A stretch of DNA of 40,520 bases, taken from NCBI GenBank assembly GCA_001871325.1, contig MNVA01000008.1:1-40520 (forward strand). Direction: 5' to 3'. Of the stretch, positions 1 to 8,936 are shown piece by piece. This DNA comes from Ignavibacteria bacterium CG1_02_37_35 (GTDB lineage Bacteria; Bacteroidota; Ignavibacteria; Ignavibacteriales; Ignavibacteriaceae). The notes under the pieces were generated by a model. It searched no databases. It was given only the letters and a program-made list of their open reading frames with translations, and was not told the origin of the DNA. Position 1 is the stretch's first letter. Each line of letters opens with the position of its first letter. Made by a program: the position numbers and the translations under genes.

Positions 1-1
1 A

Positions 2-202
2 TACAAGAGAGATGTTACCTATGAGGTCTTTCCTATAAAAAGCTATCCGAATACATTCCGCAGACAACTAATTGATTTTGCCGTAAAAATAGTTTCACAC
101 GGTGGGGAGATAATTCTCAAAGTTACCAACGAAGTCAAAGAAAGACTGAACATTTATAAGTTATGGGAGCTATGCCAAACTCAACAAGTAATTCAAGTTT
201 GA
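2..202 (+). CDS. Transposase C-terminal fragment (DDE type, possibly IS1380-like), cut by window edge
   Basis: An open frame runs from the window edge to a TGA at 200-202 and gives about 66 residues containing FRRQLIDFAVKIVSHGGEI and ending KLWELCQTQQVIQV. The pattern of an arginine-rich strand, a hydrophobic strand with a glycine turn and a short closing helix is what I know from the end of IS1380/IS4-type DDE transposases. The catalytic part lies outside the window, so the family assignment rests on this tail alone. I could not identify the terminal inverted repeat of the element in the following non-coding stretch. It marks the left end of the window as accessory DNA. Confidence 0.5.
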   Translation, partial: YKRDVTYEVFPIKSYPNTFRRQLIDFAVKIVSHGGEIILKVTNEVKERLNIYKLWELCQTQQVIQV

Positions 203-598
203 GATTAGAAATTCAGAGAGAAAAAAGAACAACTTATCTTCAAGAAAAATCAGTCGCCGGGATGACTATGTCTAAAAAACTATATGCTATGGCAAGACTT
301 GGCATGGTTTGTCGAAGATCATTAACGATAAAATATATTTGATTAAACTTTGGTGTTTATCTAAAAGTTAAGTAAAATTCCCATAAGAAATTTTTAAAAA
401 AAGATTTTTGTGTCGCAGTTTTTTGTACGCACAAATAAATCGCTCAATTTAGGTAACAAATAATAGCACAACAAGTTTCAAGTAAAAGAAGAAAGTAAAA
501 AGTCCACAGGATAACTTGCTATGATATCCGGCGAGTTATAAACGGTTGTATAGGAGTTATAAATATCGATAGTCCTGCCCCCCAAAAGGAGGAGTTCA
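203..598. other. Gene-free stretch after transposase fragment
   Basis: No convincing gene is seen in these 396 bases, which are AT-rich and have stops in all frames. They probably contain the right end of the IS and the promoter and leader of the lipoprotein gene. One imperfect inverted repeat is visible: ATAACTTGC at 511-519 against GCGAGTTAT at 531-539 (8 of 9 pair). A strong Shine-Dalgarno sequence, AAAGGAGGAG, lies just before the ATG at 599. Confidence 0.5.
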
Positions 599-1528
599 AT
601 GAATAATTATATGAAAGCTTTATTAGTCCCTCTTATATTAGTTTCTCTTATAATAGTTTGCGGCGGTTGTTCAGTTGTATCATATAACCGTGCAGAATAT
701 ATTGCAATATTGAAGTCGTATCCTGAATACAAATATGAACGCATAGAAACTTTGCCGGAATTTACTTATGCAAAATCATCTGACAAAAATCTAATAAAAT
801 TAAAAGATACTTTTAATCTTGAAGATAGTGCTGGTAATGGTGATGAAATGTCAAAGCTAATAAATCTTATGAAATGGGTACATAATATTGTGGAATATGA
901 TGGTAATTCGAAAAATCCTTATCCTAAAAATACTTTTAATATTATAAAAACTTGTCATGAAGAAAATAGGGGGATCAATTGTAGAATGATAGCAACAATC
1001 CTAAATGAAGTTTATTTATCAATGGGATTTCAAGCAAGATTTGTTACTTGCATGCCTGAAGAAAAGGATTTCAAAGACTGTCATGTAATAAATGAGGTGT
1101 ATTCTACTACTTTTGATAAATGGATTTATATGGACCCTACGTATGAGGCATATTTTAAAGATGAAAACGGAGACTACTTGAGCATACGGGAAGTAAGAGA
1201 ACGTTTGATAAACGATAAACCTTTAGTGTTAAATGATGAAATAAATCAAAAGCCTGTCGGTTCTTTATTTCGATTTTTTTATAAATTAGGAATAGTGAAA
1301 TTTACCAGAGATGACTACGTTGATTATCTGTCAAAGAACTTATTTAGATTAAACAGCCCGGTTTGTAGTGAATTTAACTATGAAACAAAAGATAAAAATA
1401 GAAGTTATATTGAACTTATTCCGAGAGATTATAAAATAAAGAGTAATCCTGAGATCAAGACTTATGATGGATATGAAATAATGACACATTATACAAGTAA
1501 TCCTGATGCATTTTGGCAAAAACCTTAG
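599..1528 (+). CDS. Lipoprotein with transglutaminase-like domain
   Basis: The N-terminus is a hydrophobic signal (residues 5-23) ending in a lipobox with Cys24, so the protein is likely lipid-anchored and faces the periplasm or outside. A transglutaminase/protease-like core follows: Cys128 in RGINCRMIATILNEVYLS, His162 in DCHVINEVY and Asp179 in YMDPTYEA make a plausible Cys-His-Asp triad in the usual order and spacing. In this superfamily the triad supports amidase, protease or transglutaminase chemistry; the substrate is unknown. The start is supported by a strong AGGAGG ribosome site. Base composition is clearly more AT-rich than the genes downstream and the gene follows a transposase remnant, which suggests acquisition. 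The specific function is not recognised. Confidence 0.8.
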   Translation: MNNYMKALLVPLILVSLIIVCGGCSVVSYNRAEYIAILKSYPEYKYERIETLPEFTYAKSSDKNLIKLKDTFNLEDSAGNGDEMSKLINLMKWVHNIVEYDGNSKNPYPKNTFNIIKTCHEENRGINCRMIATILNEVYLSMGFQARFVTCMPEEKDFKDCHVINEVYSTTFDKWIYMDPTYEAYFKDENGDYLSIREVRERLINDKPLVLNDEINQKPVGSLFRFFYKLGIVKFTRDDYVDYLSKNLFRLNSPVCSEFNYETKDKNRSYIELIPRDYKIKSNPEIKTYDGYEIMTHYTSNPDAFWQKP

Positions 1529-1791
1529 GAGACTTCAATTTCTAATTAGAATCTCTTGGTCTTGGTATAACACACTAGTTTATAAATTAAAAGCGCATAT
1601 TACCAACCAATCAAGCAGATGGCGTTTTCGTTATTGGTATTTGAGTAATTATTGGCATTGTTGTTTAAGCGGCATCCTTGATGTGGGCTGCCAGTTAGTC
1701 GCCACACAATTATATGGTTCTCCTAATTTAAGTTGATCTTCAGTAAATGTCCTAATCTTTACTTAATTTTGAGAAACGGAAATAAAAATAA
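1529..1791. other. Intergenic stretch, no supported gene
   Basis: These 263 bases separate the lipoprotein from the MntA/HepT pair. A short frame overlapping the lipoprotein end (1506-1736) has cysteine- and tryptophan-rich, non-protein-like composition and no ribosome site, so I do not call it. The middle contains imperfect inverted segments (TACCAA near 1600 and TTGGTA near 1637) of unknown meaning. Confidence 0.4.
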
Positions 1792-2091
1792 ATGAAAAAA
1801 TATTCTTCTGATGAAATTATAGATATTCTCAAAGGTCATAGGGAATTATTAAAAAAATATAGTGTTCTAAGAATTGGATTATTCGGTTCATTTTCAAGAA
1901 ACGAATCAACTAAGACAAGCGATATTGATTTGCTCGTAGATTTTAAGGATAAATCTTTTGACAATTTTATCGATTTAGCTTTTGAGCTAGAGAAGATTTT
2001 CGGCAGAAAGGTTGATCTTCTTACTGAAAAAGGAATGAGTCCATACATATTTCCATTAGTTAAAAAAGAAATTCTTTGGTATGAAGCGTAA
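1792..2091 (+). CDS. mntA: MntA-type nucleotidyltransferase antitoxin
   Basis: This small protein (99 aa) belongs to the minimal nucleotidyltransferase (MNT) family. The signature GS-x10-DxD is complete: Gly32-Ser33 in GLFGSFSRNE and Asp44/Asp46 in SDIDLLVDF, which bind metal and ATP. In characterised HEPN-MNT systems MntA adds AMP units to a tyrosine of the partner HepT and so neutralises it. The partner lies immediately downstream and overlaps by 11 bases, so the two are translationally coupled. No clear Shine-Dalgarno precedes the ATG. The family is well recognised; the toxin-antitoxin role here is inferred from the pair. Confidence 0.87.
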   Translation: MKKYSSDEIIDILKGHRELLKKYSVLRIGLFGSFSRNESTKTSDIDLLVDFKDKSFDNFIDLAFELEKIFGRKVDLLTEKGMSPYIFPLVKKEILWYEA

Positions 2092-2431
2092 TATAATTTA
2101 TCTGCAACACATTATAGACGAAATCAATTTCATTACAAATGAAACTAAAAATCTTACTTACGAATCATTTGTGGAAAGCGAAATTTATACGAGAGCTTTT
2201 TCACGTAGTCTCGAAATCATCGGTGAAGCAGTTAAAAACTTATCTAATGATTTTAGAGAAACACACAAAGATATTGATTGGAAGAAAATATCAGGTATGA
2301 GAGACAAATTAATTCATCAATATTTTGGCGTTGATTATGATTTAATTTGGGATGTGGTTGAAAATAAATTACCGGTTATAAAGGGAAAAATTAATTTAAT
2401 TTTTCAAGAATTAGAGCTTAAAAAAAAATGA
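2081..2431 (+). CDS. hepT: HepT-like HEPN ribonuclease toxin (DUF86)
   Basis: A 116-residue, mostly helical HEPN-domain protein. The catalytic motif R-x4-H-x-Y is present as Arg74, His79 and Tyr81 in GMRDKLIHQYFGVDYD. In studied HepT toxins the Arg/His act in RNA cleavage and the tyrosine is the site AMPylated by MntA. The gene overlaps mntA by 11 bases upstream, and its stop codon overlaps the gltX start (ATGA, 2428-2431), so toxin and an essential tRNA synthetase share a transcript and probably ribosomes. HEPN-MNT toxins described so far attack tRNA, which makes that arrangement notable. Activity has not been shown here. Confidence 0.87.
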   Translation: MKRNIIYLQHIIDEINFITNETKNLTYESFVESEIYTRAFSRSLEIIGEAVKNLSNDFRETHKDIDWKKISGMRDKLIHQYFGVDYDLIWDVVENKLPVIKGKINLIFQELELKKK

Positions 2432-3885
2432 TTAGTGAAAATCCCAGAGTCAGGTTTGCACCAAGTCCTACAGGATACTTACACGTTGGTGGACTTCGTA
2501 CTGCGCTTTACAATTATCTTTTCGCCAAAAGAAATAACGGCGCTTTCATTCTTCGTATAGAAGATACGGACAGAACGCGCCTTGTTGAAGGAGCCGTTAA
2601 AAATCTAATTACGACTTTGAAATGGGCAGGATTAGATTTTGACGAGGGCCCGGGCAAAGATGGCGGATTTGGTCCTTACGTTCAGTCTGAGCGATTAGCA
2701 CTTTATAAAAGATATGCCGATGAACTTGTTCAACAAAAAAAAGCGTACTACTGTTTTTGCACTTCGGATCGAATAAAACAATTACGTGATGAACAACAAA
2801 AAACCGGACTCCAATCCAAATACGACAAGCATTGTCTTCATTTAACTGAAAATGAAATAAGAGATACGCTGAAAAACAATGAACCCTATGTTATCCGGCT
2901 AAATGTTCAACCTAATGAACTGATCAATATCGAAGATATCATTCGTGGAGAGGTTACGTTTAACAGCAATGTAGTTGACGATCAAATATTATTGAAGAGT
3001 GACGGTTATCCAACCTATCACCTTGCAAATGTGGTTGACGATCATCTGATGAAAATTACCCATGTGATCCGCGGCGAAGAATGGCTTTCATCAACGCCGA
3101 AACATATTTTACTTTATAATTATTTCGGTTGGGAAATTCCAAAATTTGCGCACCTCCCTCTTTTGTTAAATCCCGATAAATCGAAGCTAAGTAAACGTCA
3201 GGGAGATGTTGCGGTTGAAGATTACCGCGCGAAGGGATATTTGAAAGATGCCTTAGTAAATTTTGTTGCTATGCTCGGTTGGAGCGCCGGAGATGATAGA
3301 GAGTTTTATTATCTGGACGAGCTTTGCAGTTCTTTTTCATTGGAACGGGTAAATAAATCCGGAGCGGTTTTTAATATTGAAAAACTTCAAGCGATGAACT
3401 TTGCTCATCTTCAAAAAAAAACCGATGGTGAATTGCTCAATCTGCTGAAGGAAGAAGTTGCGGTTTCATCTTTTAATGACCATTTATTAAGTGATGAAAA
3501 GTTACTTCTTATCATCCAGTCAATGAAAGAGAGGATAAATTTTGTAAAAGAAATTATTCTCAACGCCTCTTATTTCTTCATTGCGCCGCAAACTTATGAT
3601 CAAGATGCAGTTAAAAAAAGATGGACTGCTGAAAGTGCCGGGCTTCTTCAAAAATTTGCCGAAACCATTCGGGGAGTAGAAAATCCATCAAAAGAAGATT
3701 TCGAAAATGCTTTGCACCAGGTTGCTGAAATAGCCGGAGTTAAAAATGGGGCAATAATTCATCCTCTGCGATTAGCCGTCTCCGGAGTTAGCGGCGGTCC
3801 GGGGTTATATGATATTATTTTCATTCTCGGTAAAGAAGAAACGCTTGGGAGGATAAATATCGCCTTAGAAAAAATAATTATCTGA
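2428..3885 (+). CDS. gltX: Glutamate--tRNA ligase
   Basis: This class I aminoacyl-tRNA synthetase charges tRNA-Glu with glutamate in the cytoplasm. The HIGH-type motif is HVGG at residues 19-22 (within APSPTGYLHVGG), and the KMSKS-type motif is KLSKR at 253-257. The GluRS-specific stretch RIEDTDRTR lies between, and a C-terminal helical anticodon-binding region follows. The length of 485 aa is normal for bacterial GluRS. The ATG overlaps the hepT stop as ATGA, which implies translational coupling. A separate glnS occurs downstream, so this enzyme is probably the discriminating type that does not mischarge tRNA-Gln. Confidence 0.97.
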   Translation: MISENPRVRFAPSPTGYLHVGGLRTALYNYLFAKRNNGAFILRIEDTDRTRLVEGAVKNLITTLKWAGLDFDEGPGKDGGFGPYVQSERLALYKRYADELVQQKKAYYCFCTSDRIKQLRDEQQKTGLQSKYDKHCLHLTENEIRDTLKNNEPYVIRLNVQPNELINIEDIIRGEVTFNSNVVDDQILLKSDGYPTYHLANVVDDHLMKITHVIRGEEWLSSTPKHILLYNYFGWEIPKFAHLPLLLNPDKSKLSKRQGDVAVEDYRAKGYLKDALVNFVAMLGWSAGDDREFYYLDELCSSFSLERVNKSGAVFNIEKLQAMNFAHLQKKTDGELLNLLKEEVAVSSFNDHLLSDEKLLLIIQSMKERINFVKEIILNASYFFIAPQTYDQDAVKKRWTAESAGLLQKFAETIRGVENPSKEDFENALHQVAEIAGVKNGAIIHPLRLAVSGVSGGPGLYDIIFILGKEETLGRINIALEKIII

Positions 3886-4094
3886 TTTTCGGCCTCATTT
3901 AGCCATTTTCGCTATTATGAAATGACAAATAATTCGATTATTTTAGCATACAGAATTATTTCTACTTATTAGGATTTGTTTATCATCTACATTTGCTCCT
4001 CCCTTTTTCTACCGATAGAGATCGCGCGAACTATTCTTCATGAGTTGAAAATTAATTCACGGAAAAATATCAACTACATGAAAGTATACAATAC

Positions 4095-5849
4095 ATGACC
4101 ACAGCCTTCAATGGATTAGGACTCTCCGACGAAATGCTTCAAGCTATCAAAATGAAGGGTTTCGAAGAACCGACTGAAATCCAAAGCAAAATTATCCCGC
4201 TCATCTTACAATCTGAGAATGACTTAATCGGACAAGCACAAACCGGCACGGGAAAAACTGCGGCGTTTGCCTTACCAATTATTGATAAATTGGAACTCAA
4301 AGCCAGCCACCTCCAGGTATTAGTCCTCGTGCCTACTCGCGAACTTGCTATCCAGGTTGCAGAAGAATTTAATTCTCTTCGAGGGCACAAAAATATTCAC
4401 GTCACTCCAATTTATGGAGGACAATCTTACGACACCCAATTAAGAAGATTGAAAAAAGGAGTTGATGTTATTGTTGGAACTCCTGGTAGAGTTATGGACT
4501 TATTGAAGCGAAAGATTTTTTCTCTCGGCAAACTTTCTTTTGTGGTTTTAGATGAAGCGGATGAAATGCTTAATATGGGATTCATAGAGGACATCGAAGA
4601 AATTTTAAGCGGCGCTAACCCTGAGCGAAGAACATTTTTATTCTCCGCAACTATGCCGGAACGCATTTCTAATCTTGCCAAAAAATATATGAAAAACCGC
4701 GAAATTGTGAAGGCAAAACATGCGGGACAAACCATTTCTTTAACCGATCAGGTTTATTTTGAAGTACGCGAATCAGAGAAACTCGAAGCTCTCTGCCGAA
4801 TTATTGATACAACGAATGAATTTTATGGGATTGTCTTTTGCAGGACAAAAAATGATGTTGATTATATTACTTCCAAATTACATGACCGCGATTATGATTC
4901 TGAAGGTTTGCATGGGGATATCTCACAGGCACAACGTGAAAAAATCCTAAATAAATTTAAAAAGAAAAAGACGAATGTTCTTGTTGCAACAGATGTTGCT
5001 GCAAGAGGTTTGGATATTGATGACCTTACCCATGTCATAAATTTTGCACTTCCACAAGATCCGGAGGCGTATCTGCATCGCATAGGTAGAACGGGTAGAG
5101 CCGGAAAAGAAGGAACCGCAATTACTTTTGTATCGCCTGAAGAATACAGAAAATTGATGTTCATTAAAAACATTACTAAAACTGATATTCGTAAAGGACG
5201 CATTCCACGGGTACAAGAAGTTATCAATTTCAAAAAAGAAAAAATCGCTATTGAAATTAAAAATCTTATCACTAAAGGAGTGTCTTCAAATTACGTTACC
5301 CTCGCAAAAGACTTGCTCGAAGGTAATTCCGCTGAAGAAATTACTTCTGCATTGATCCAATACGCATTTCAAAATTCTCTTGAAGAAGGAAGTTACGCTA
5401 ATGTTCAAGACTTCTTCGAATCGAAGAGGCAACCTGGAAAATTTGAATCGAAAGGGAGCGGATCGAGAGGAAGACAAGAAACTCGTGGCGGAAGAGGAAG
5501 AGAAGAAAGACCAAGAGATGGAAGAAGAAGAGATGATAGCCGTGGTGGTGAACGAAGAGGGAGAGAAGAAGGCGGATTTAGAAGTGAAGGAAGAGAAAGA
5601 GGCGGCAAGGGACAAGAAAGATTATTTATTGCCGCCGGGAAAAAAGACGGCTTAAGTCCGAAAAAGTTGGTTGACATGCTGATGCAAAAAACCAACATCG
5701 AATCACGTAGAATTGATGCGGTTCAAGTAATGGACAGTTATTCATTCTTTTCGGTCTCTCCGCGTGATGCTGAAGTTGTCTTAGAAAAATTAAATTCAAA
5801 AAAGAAGGGCGACCGGAGTGTAGTTGAGCGCGCAAAACCTTCGAAATAA
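4095..5849 (+). CDS. deaD: DEAD-box ATP-dependent RNA helicase (DeaD/CsdA type)
   Basis: An RNA helicase of 584 aa that unwinds RNA in ribosome assembly and mRNA decay, often in the cold. The motifs occur in order: Q-motif GFEEPTEIQ near residue 24, Walker A AQTGTGKT near 48-55, PTRELA, TPGR, DEAD at about 153-156, SAT, and HRIGRTGRAG near 328. After the helicase core comes a low-complexity RG/RE-rich linker (about 455-510), then a DbpA/CsdA-like RNA-binding domain (about 512-575) with the pattern LFIAAGKKDGLSPKKLVDML. The gene stands alone, with 209 upstream bases that could form a long leader as in other cold-shock helicases; I see no specific element there. The purine-rich linker produces many antisense open frames, which are not genes. 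Confidence 0.95.
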   Translation: MTTAFNGLGLSDEMLQAIKMKGFEEPTEIQSKIIPLILQSENDLIGQAQTGTGKTAAFALPIIDKLELKASHLQVLVLVPTRELAIQVAEEFNSLRGHKNIHVTPIYGGQSYDTQLRRLKKGVDVIVGTPGRVMDLLKRKIFSLGKLSFVVLDEADEMLNMGFIEDIEEILSGANPERRTFLFSATMPERISNLAKKYMKNREIVKAKHAGQTISLTDQVYFEVRESEKLEALCRIIDTTNEFYGIVFCRTKNDVDYITSKLHDRDYDSEGLHGDISQAQREKILNKFKKKKTNVLVATDVAARGLDIDDLTHVINFALPQDPEAYLHRIGRTGRAGKEGTAITFVSPEEYRKLMFIKNITKTDIRKGRIPRVQEVINFKKEKIAIEIKNLITKGVSSNYVTLAKDLLEGNSAEEITSALIQYAFQNSLEEGSYANVQDFFESKRQPGKFESKGSGSRGRQETRGGRGREERPRDGRRRDDSRGGERRGREEGGFRSEGRERGGKGQERLFIAAGKKDGLSPKKLVDMLMQKTNIESRRIDAVQVMDSYSFFSVSPRDAEVVLEKLNSKKKGDRSVVERAKPSK

Positions 5850-5910
5850 TAATATTAAGTTCTAACCCGGATAAACCGGAAATAACAAAAAACAAATACC
5901 AAATAATATT

Positions 5911-5970
5911 AAATGAATGGTTGTATGATTGAATGAAAAACATACATCCATTCCTCTTCATTCATTCTCT
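5911..5970. repeat. Degenerate GAATG-type inverted repeat element (copy 1)
   Basis: Downstream of deaD, a plus-strand arm with ATGAATGG and TTGTATG (from 5913) is followed by the complementary arm CATACATCCATTC and CATTCATTC (5941-5967). The two arms could fold into an imperfect hairpin. The same word family recurs at three other intergenic sites (15101-15230, 25281-25500, 30684-30776). Confidence 0.6.
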
Positions 5971-6035
5971 GATTTATTTGGCTCGTTACTATTCCGCCAA
6001 ATATTACAGGAAATTAAATGCTAACGTATTAAAAG

Positions 6036-6064
6036 ACCCGGGAGTTCCGTCCCGGGTTTTTTTG
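6036..6064 (+). terminator. Rho-independent terminator between deaD and glnS
   Basis: A perfect 8-bp GC-rich stem, ACCCGGGA (6036-6043) against TCCCGGGT (6050-6057), has a six-base loop and is followed directly by a run of T. This should end deaD transcription 190 bases after its stop codon and insulate glnS. Confidence 0.9.
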
Positions 6065-6107
6065 TTTTAAATTTCAGTAAATTTGTAATAAAAAAAATTG
6101 AAGCCTT

Positions 6108-7799
6108 ATGAACGAACTACATAACATGGAAATTTCATCTGCATCTCCTAAAAAAAAGAATTTTATTTATGAGATCATTGATGATGATTTACAAACAAAT
6201 AAATGGAAAGGAGACGTTCATACTCGTTTTCCGCCCGAACCAAATGGTTATCTTCATATTGGACACGCAAAATCAATTTTTCTAAATTACGGTATTTCCG
6301 AAGATTTCCATGGAAAATTTAATCTCCGTTTTGATGACACAAATCCCAGCAAAGAAGAACAGGAATATGTTGATTCAATAATTGAAGACGTAAAATGGCT
6401 CGGCGCTGATTTCGAAAAAAGAATATTTTTTGCTTCCGATTATTTTGATCAAATGTATCAGTTAGCTGTTGAGTTGATCAAAAAAGGGAAGGCTTATGTC
6501 TGCGATTTAAATGGAGATGAAATCCGCTCGTCTCGCGGGACGCTAACCGAACCGGGAAAAGAAAGTCCGTTCCGGAACAGGAGCATAGAAGAGAACCTTA
6601 ATTTATTTCAGCGGATGCGCACGGGTGAATTTCGGGATGGTGAAAAAACTCTTCGTGCAAAAATTGATATGGCGTCTCCAAATATTAATTTACGCGATCC
6701 GATTATGTACCGCATCGTTCATGAAGAGCATCAAAGGCAGGGCAAGAAGTGGTGCATCTACCCGACTTATGATTGGGCGCATGGATTGGAAGATTCGATC
6801 GAAAAAATTACCCACTCAATTTGTACATTAGAATTTGAAAACCATCGTCCTCTTTATGATTGGTTTTTGAATGAACTTGGAATGCATCATCCCCAACAAA
6901 TTGAATTTGCCAGGTTAAATTTGAATTATACCGTAATGAGCAAACGAAAACTTCTGCAGCTTGTAAAAGACAATTATGTTGATGATTGGGATGATCCAAG
7001 AATGCCAACTATATCAGGACTGCGGCGCAGGGGTTACACTTCCGAAGCATTGAAAGATTTCACCGAGTCAATTGGAGTGGCAAAAAGAGATGCGATGACA
7101 GATATTTCCCTGCTTGAATTTTCAATTCGCAATGATCTAAATAAGCGCGCTCAAAGGGCAATGGCAGTGCTTCGTCCGTTAAAAATTGTTATAACAAATT
7201 ATCCGGAAGATCAAGTTGAAGAACTGGAAGCGGTTAATAACCCGGAAGACGCATCAATGGGAAAAAGAGTTCTCCCCTTTTCACGAGAAATTTTTATTGA
7301 ACAAACCGATTTTATGGAAAATCCACCAAAAGGTTTTCACCGTCTAATTCCTGGCGGCGAGGTGCGATTGCGTTATGCTTACATTATAAGATGCGATGAA
7401 GCAATTAAAAATGAAACCGGAGAGGTTGTTGAATTATACTGCTCATTCTATCCAGACACAAAAAGCGGTACGGGAACGAGCACAAAAAAAGTAAAAGGAA
7501 CAATTCATTGGGTCTCGGCTTCACAAGCGGTTTCCGTTGAGGTAAGATTGTACGAAAGGCTTTTCACCATTGAAAACCCGGCTTCGGACGAGAATTGGTT
7601 ATCTTTTCTAAATCCAAATTCAGTCGAAATTATTACCGGCGCACTTGTTGAACCATCTCTAAGTAAAGCAAAAATTGGAGAACATATCCAGTTTGAAAGG
7701 AATGGCTACTTTTGTGTGGATTCGAAATATGCAATTAACGAAAGATTAGTTTTTAACCGAACCGTTACTTTAAAAGATAGCTGGAGACCAAAAAAATAA
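6108..7799 (+). CDS. glnS: Glutamine--tRNA ligase
   Basis: A class I synthetase that charges tRNA-Gln directly. HIGH is exact at residues 50-53 ([15 protein letters not shown]), and the KMSKS-type loop is VMSKRK. The tRNA-binding segment and the C-terminal beta-barrel anticodon-binding domains follow, and 563 aa is normal for bacterial GlnRS. The ATG at 6108 is used here; a second Met at codon 7 is an alternative, since neither has a strong ribosome site. Its presence suggests that tRNA-Gln does not depend on the GatCAB transamidation route in this organism. The gene is monocistronic, lying between two hairpin terminators. Confidence 0.97.
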   Translation: MNELHNMEISSASPKKKNFIYEIIDDDLQTNKWKGDVHTRFPPEPNGYLHIGHAKSIFLNYGISEDFHGKFNLRFDDTNPSKEEQEYVDSIIEDVKWLGADFEKRIFFASDYFDQMYQLAVELIKKGKAYVCDLNGDEIRSSRGTLTEPGKESPFRNRSIEENLNLFQRMRTGEFRDGEKTLRAKIDMASPNINLRDPIMYRIVHEEHQRQGKKWCIYPTYDWAHGLEDSIEKITHSICTLEFENHRPLYDWFLNELGMHHPQQIEFARLNLNYTVMSKRKLLQLVKDNYVDDWDDPRMPTISGLRRRGYTSEALKDFTESIGVAKRDAMTDISLLEFSIRNDLNKRAQRAMAVLRPLKIVITNYPEDQVEELEAVNNPEDASMGKRVLPFSREIFIEQTDFMENPPKGFHRLIPGGEVRLRYAYIIRCDEAIKNETGEVVELYCSFYPDTKSGTGTSTKKVKGTIHWVSASQAVSVEVRLYERLFTIENPASDENWLSFLNPNSVEIITGALVEPSLSKAKIGEHIQFERNGYFCVDSKYAINERLVFNRTVTLKDSWRPKK

Positions 7800-7805
7800 T
7801 CATAT

Positions 7806-7842
7806 AAGATGATTCAGCTTTATTGATGGATCATCTTTTTTT
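7806..7842. terminator. Terminator between convergent glnS and mlaD
   Basis: AAGATGAT (7806-7813) pairs with ATCATCTT (7830-7837) and is followed by T residues. It is 6 bases after the glnS stop. The stem is AT-rich, so it is weaker than the one before glnS, but it sits between convergent genes. Confidence 0.7.
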
Positions 7843-7910
7843 AAAGTTTGGAATGATTTCCCATCATCCGTAAAAACTCAACCATGAGCCATGCGACTTG
7901 CCGCACTCTG

Positions 7911-8933
7911 TTATTTTTTCCTTTCACTTTTTGGTTTGCCGATAAATGGGCTATTGTTTATTGTTTCAAAAGTAACTTGCATTTCATCAAGCGTTTCTAC
8001 AAGCTGCTTGAGAATACTTAAAAATTGTCCCTGCTGGGTTACAAGAAAATCAGAAAATTTTTCAAGCTTCGGCAACACTTCATTTAGATTGGTAATGGTT
8101 TTACGGATTGGCTCAATAACTTGTTTCCCGCCGGGGTCTATCATTTTAACAATGAGTCCTTCAGGCTTGCTATAAGCAGTTAACACAGTATCCAAGCGCA
8201 TCAACGAAAGATTAACCAAACCCGTCATCACGCGTAACGAATCGGAGATGTTTGCAGCATTAACAACTAATGTGGATAATGGACGTTTGCCGGATTTATC
8301 AGGTTTTGAGATGGTTTCAAAATCAACATTTAAATTGTCGGTAATTTTTTTAAGCCCCTCGGCAACATCGGCCATATTAACCATGGCGCGGAAGAATGCT
8401 CCTTTATCAACATTATTGTCTTTGTTTATATTTTCGGAAAAAGCGGCGAGGTTATAAATAACAGTGTTCAACGGATCGCCGGTTTTTTTAACCATGTTTT
8501 TAGCCAATAGAGCTTCTCCTTGAGGAACATCTATTGCAGGAATCATACTTCCCTCAATTACTACAGAGGAAATATCCGGACCCTGCAGAAACTCAATGGT
8601 ACTTGTATTAGTAACGGGATTAATGCTTTTAAAAAGAGCTGAATTGCTAACAATTTTCTGCTTGAATTCTTCATAGACTTCAAAATCGGCAAGGATATAA
8701 TTATCGTCTGTTAGTATAAAATCAGTAACAACACCAATCTTAAATCCTTTAAAAAAGACTGAAGTAGATGACGAGAGTCCAACAGCATCACCAAATTTGG
8801 CTTTGAAAAGATATTTCTTTTCAAATACCTTGTTTTGCAAAAACAAATACCCTGTTGAAGCGGCTATAATACTAAGCGCAACAATTAGAAAAGTGCCCAC
8901 GATTCTTTCTGAATATCGCATTTTGAATTTCAT
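7911..8933 (-). CDS. mlaD: MlaD/MCE-family lipid transport protein
   Basis: This is the substrate-binding (MCE) component of an Mla-type phospholipid ABC transporter, anchored in the inner membrane. One N-terminal membrane helix (about residues 10-31, SERIVGTFLIVALSIIAAS) precedes the MCE domain (about 38-118), which includes the typical FFKGFKIGVVTDFILTDDN stretch. A long helical region follows, likely a coiled coil or tunnel-forming segment, and ends at residue 340. It is the last gene of the operon mlaE-mlaF-mlaD, starting 3 bases after the ATPase-like gene. MlaB and MlaC partners are not adjacent, as is usual outside Proteobacteria. Confidence 0.88.
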   Translation of the reverse strand: MKFKMRYSERIVGTFLIVALSIIAASTGYLFLQNKVFEKKYLFKAKFGDAVGLSSSTSVFFKGFKIGVVTDFILTDDNYILADFEVYEEFKQKIVSNSALFKSINPVTNTSTIEFLQGPDISSVVIEGSMIPAIDVPQGEALLAKNMVKKTGDPLNTVIYNLAAFSENINKDNNVDKGAFFRAMVNMADVAEGLKKITDNLNVDFETISKPDKSGKRPLSTLVVNAANISDSLRVMTGLVNLSLMRLDTVLTAYSKPEGLIVKMIDPGGKQVIEPIRKTITNLNEVLPKLEKFSDFLVTQQGQFLSILKQLVETLDEMQVTFETINNSPFIGKPKSERKK

Positions 8934-8936
8934 AAG

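Noticed and set aside
1506-1736. Open frame of 76 codons overlapping the lipoprotein end
   Set aside because: Composition is rich in Trp, Cys and Arg, there is no ribosome site, and it overlaps a good gene.
4139-5961. Several long frames on the minus strand and other frames within deaD
   Set aside because: They mirror the purine-rich RG/RE linker and helicase coding sequence; none has a domain, a ribosome site or consistent codon use.
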